Shown here one piece after another: positions 63,063-64,000 of a stretch of 64,000 bases of DNA. The notes beneath the pieces were generated by a model. The model searched no databases. It saw only the letters and a program-made list of their open reading frames with translations, and was not told the origin of the DNA. Positions within the stretch are counted from its first letter, which is position 1, and every line of letters starts with the position of its first letter. The DNA comes from Allacma fusca (Eukaryota; Arthropoda; Collembola; Symphypleona; Sminthuridae): contig CAMXBY010000027.1 of assembly GCA_947179485.1 (NCBI GenBank), positions 124,001 through 188,000 on the forward strand, given 5' to 3'. A program made the translations under genes and the position numbers.

Positions 63063-64000
63063 ATGGGCTTTGATCACCTTGGAAAAATGAGATCCCACTG
63101 TAACAAGTGTGGAGAGGGTAACTGCGAAGATTTTGAGAAGACTGATTTCGAGAAATATCCTCAACATGGTAGAGGGTGCGCTTATTGCGGGTGCGCTCCT
63201 GGTCAACACGAATTAGTCCTCATAACTAGCGTCGATGAAAGTGCTCGTTTGTCAGTCATTGCTGCAACTGGCGATTTGTCGGGTCGAAGAATCTCAGATC
63301 CAGGTTCCTCAGCAAGTGCTGTTGCCGATGACGCGTCAGTTAACGAAGGAATTGCTTCAACATGCTTTGCAACCAATTGTGATAGAGATGCTGCACCGGT
63401 CATTGGTATGATTATACATTTTAACTCGTATCTCGTTTATAGTATATTATAATGCATATATTTGGAGTTAGTTGTGTATCATTATGAATATACTACCGCA
63501 AGTGAGCCGTATGGAATATTGTATATATAGTTATTGTACGATTCTAATACTATTGTAGTGTATTTTGTATTTTTTTTAATTAATTATTTTTACTGCAGCT
63601 TCTAAACGAACGATCGAGGAGGTGAATGGCTCCGATGACCCTCCTGGTGGTCATTGCTCATTGCTCCAAGCAAGTTCGAAGAATGGAGAGCACTGAGAAA
63701 GCTGCGAAGACAAATTCTTTCAACCAAACAAGGCCCGGAGCAAAGAAAAAAGACCTGGAGGTAAGTGCTAAAACCAAAGCTGATGATCAATGAGATAAAC
63801 AGAATTGATATGTATATAGATTCAACGTTCCAATATCAATTTAAAAAATCCTAGAAACTTCAAAGCCTACAACAAATGCCTGCGGTTACATTTAGTCGGG
63901 AAATTATGACATATATCAATGATGATATAACCCGGGTTTGGGCTAAAATCATAAAGGAGACCTATGATTACTACAGGAAGTTTGACATTGGAAATAGACT
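63063..64000 (+). CDS. Cys/His-rich protein, 5' exons, incomplete at the window edge
   Basis: Exon 1 (63063-63405) starts at ATG in the context AACA and ends CATTG|GTATGA. Its first 45 residues carry a likely zinc-binding cluster: CNKCGEGNCEDF, then CAYCGCAPGQHE. A Ser/Ala/Asp-rich linker follows. Exon 2 (63599-63760) follows TTTTTACTGCAG and ends GGAG|GTAAGT. Exon 3 starts at 63855 after ATCCTAG, reads KLQSLQQMPAVTFSREIM and YINDDITRVWAKIIKETYDY, and runs off the end. Exon 2 starts in frame (ASKRTIEEVNGSDDPP) but a direct 7-base duplication, TCATTGC at 63651-63657 and 63658-63664, throws the frame to a stop. Counting one copy, the frame stays open and both splice phases fit. The YCGC-x-P-x-x-H arrangement resembles small zinc-binding modules, but I cannot name the protein. 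Confidence 0.6.

Overview
This is a eukaryotic window. It shows small GT-AG introns (74 bases between the two dynein exons), fragments of midasin and axonemal dynein, C2H2 zinc fingers, and many short non-autonomous DNA transposons. An invertebrate, probably an arthropod, fits best; I cannot name the species from sequence alone. There is no bacterial-style operon or RBS signal, no CRISPR, and no rRNA or tRNA that I can support.

Left arm (1-7.65 kb). A seven-exon gene that I do not recognise lies on the minus strand (252-2187). Plus-strand fragments of large proteins follow: a frameshifted DEAH-helicase piece most like Spindle-E/TDRD9 (2352-2634), two unassigned coding pieces (2962-3144, 3263-3443), a broken collinear stretch of the N-terminal AAA region of midasin (3683-6520) with a transposon in one exon, and two dynein heavy-chain AAA1 exons (7280-7649), one carrying a 2-base frame break.

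Centre (7.65-46.35 kb). A giant minisatellite has a 26-27 base monomer whose plus strand almost lacks G. It has nested higher-order periods: about 1.5 kb repeated many times, then 2.50 kb, 2.12 kb and 3.26 kb tandem duplications. The 3.26 kb unit carries an 847-base TIR element and a 181-base block identical to the sequence at the right edge of the array. The array starts within a few bases of the dynein splice donor.

Right arm (46.35-64 kb). A diverged 435-base tandem family comes first, then a run of hAT-type MITEs with 8-base target duplications. One is nested inside another, and an empty target site survives in a sibling repeat. Two minus-strand genes follow: a proline/glutamine-rich protein (52.9-53.5 kb) and a coiled-coil plus C2H2 zinc-finger protein (55.0-57.5 kb) with an in-frame TGA. 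A pogo-like MITE and a 147-base satellite (about 60.0-62.7 kb) come next. The 5' end of a plus-strand gene with a Cys/His-rich start (63063 onward) runs off the window.

Several otherwise convincing genes carry one or two small frame breaks. Either this is a decaying, repeat-dense neighbourhood or the assembly has residual indels; the transposon inside the midasin exon favours real decay at that locus. The MITEs and the array share one theme: each element has its own short word iterated near its ends.
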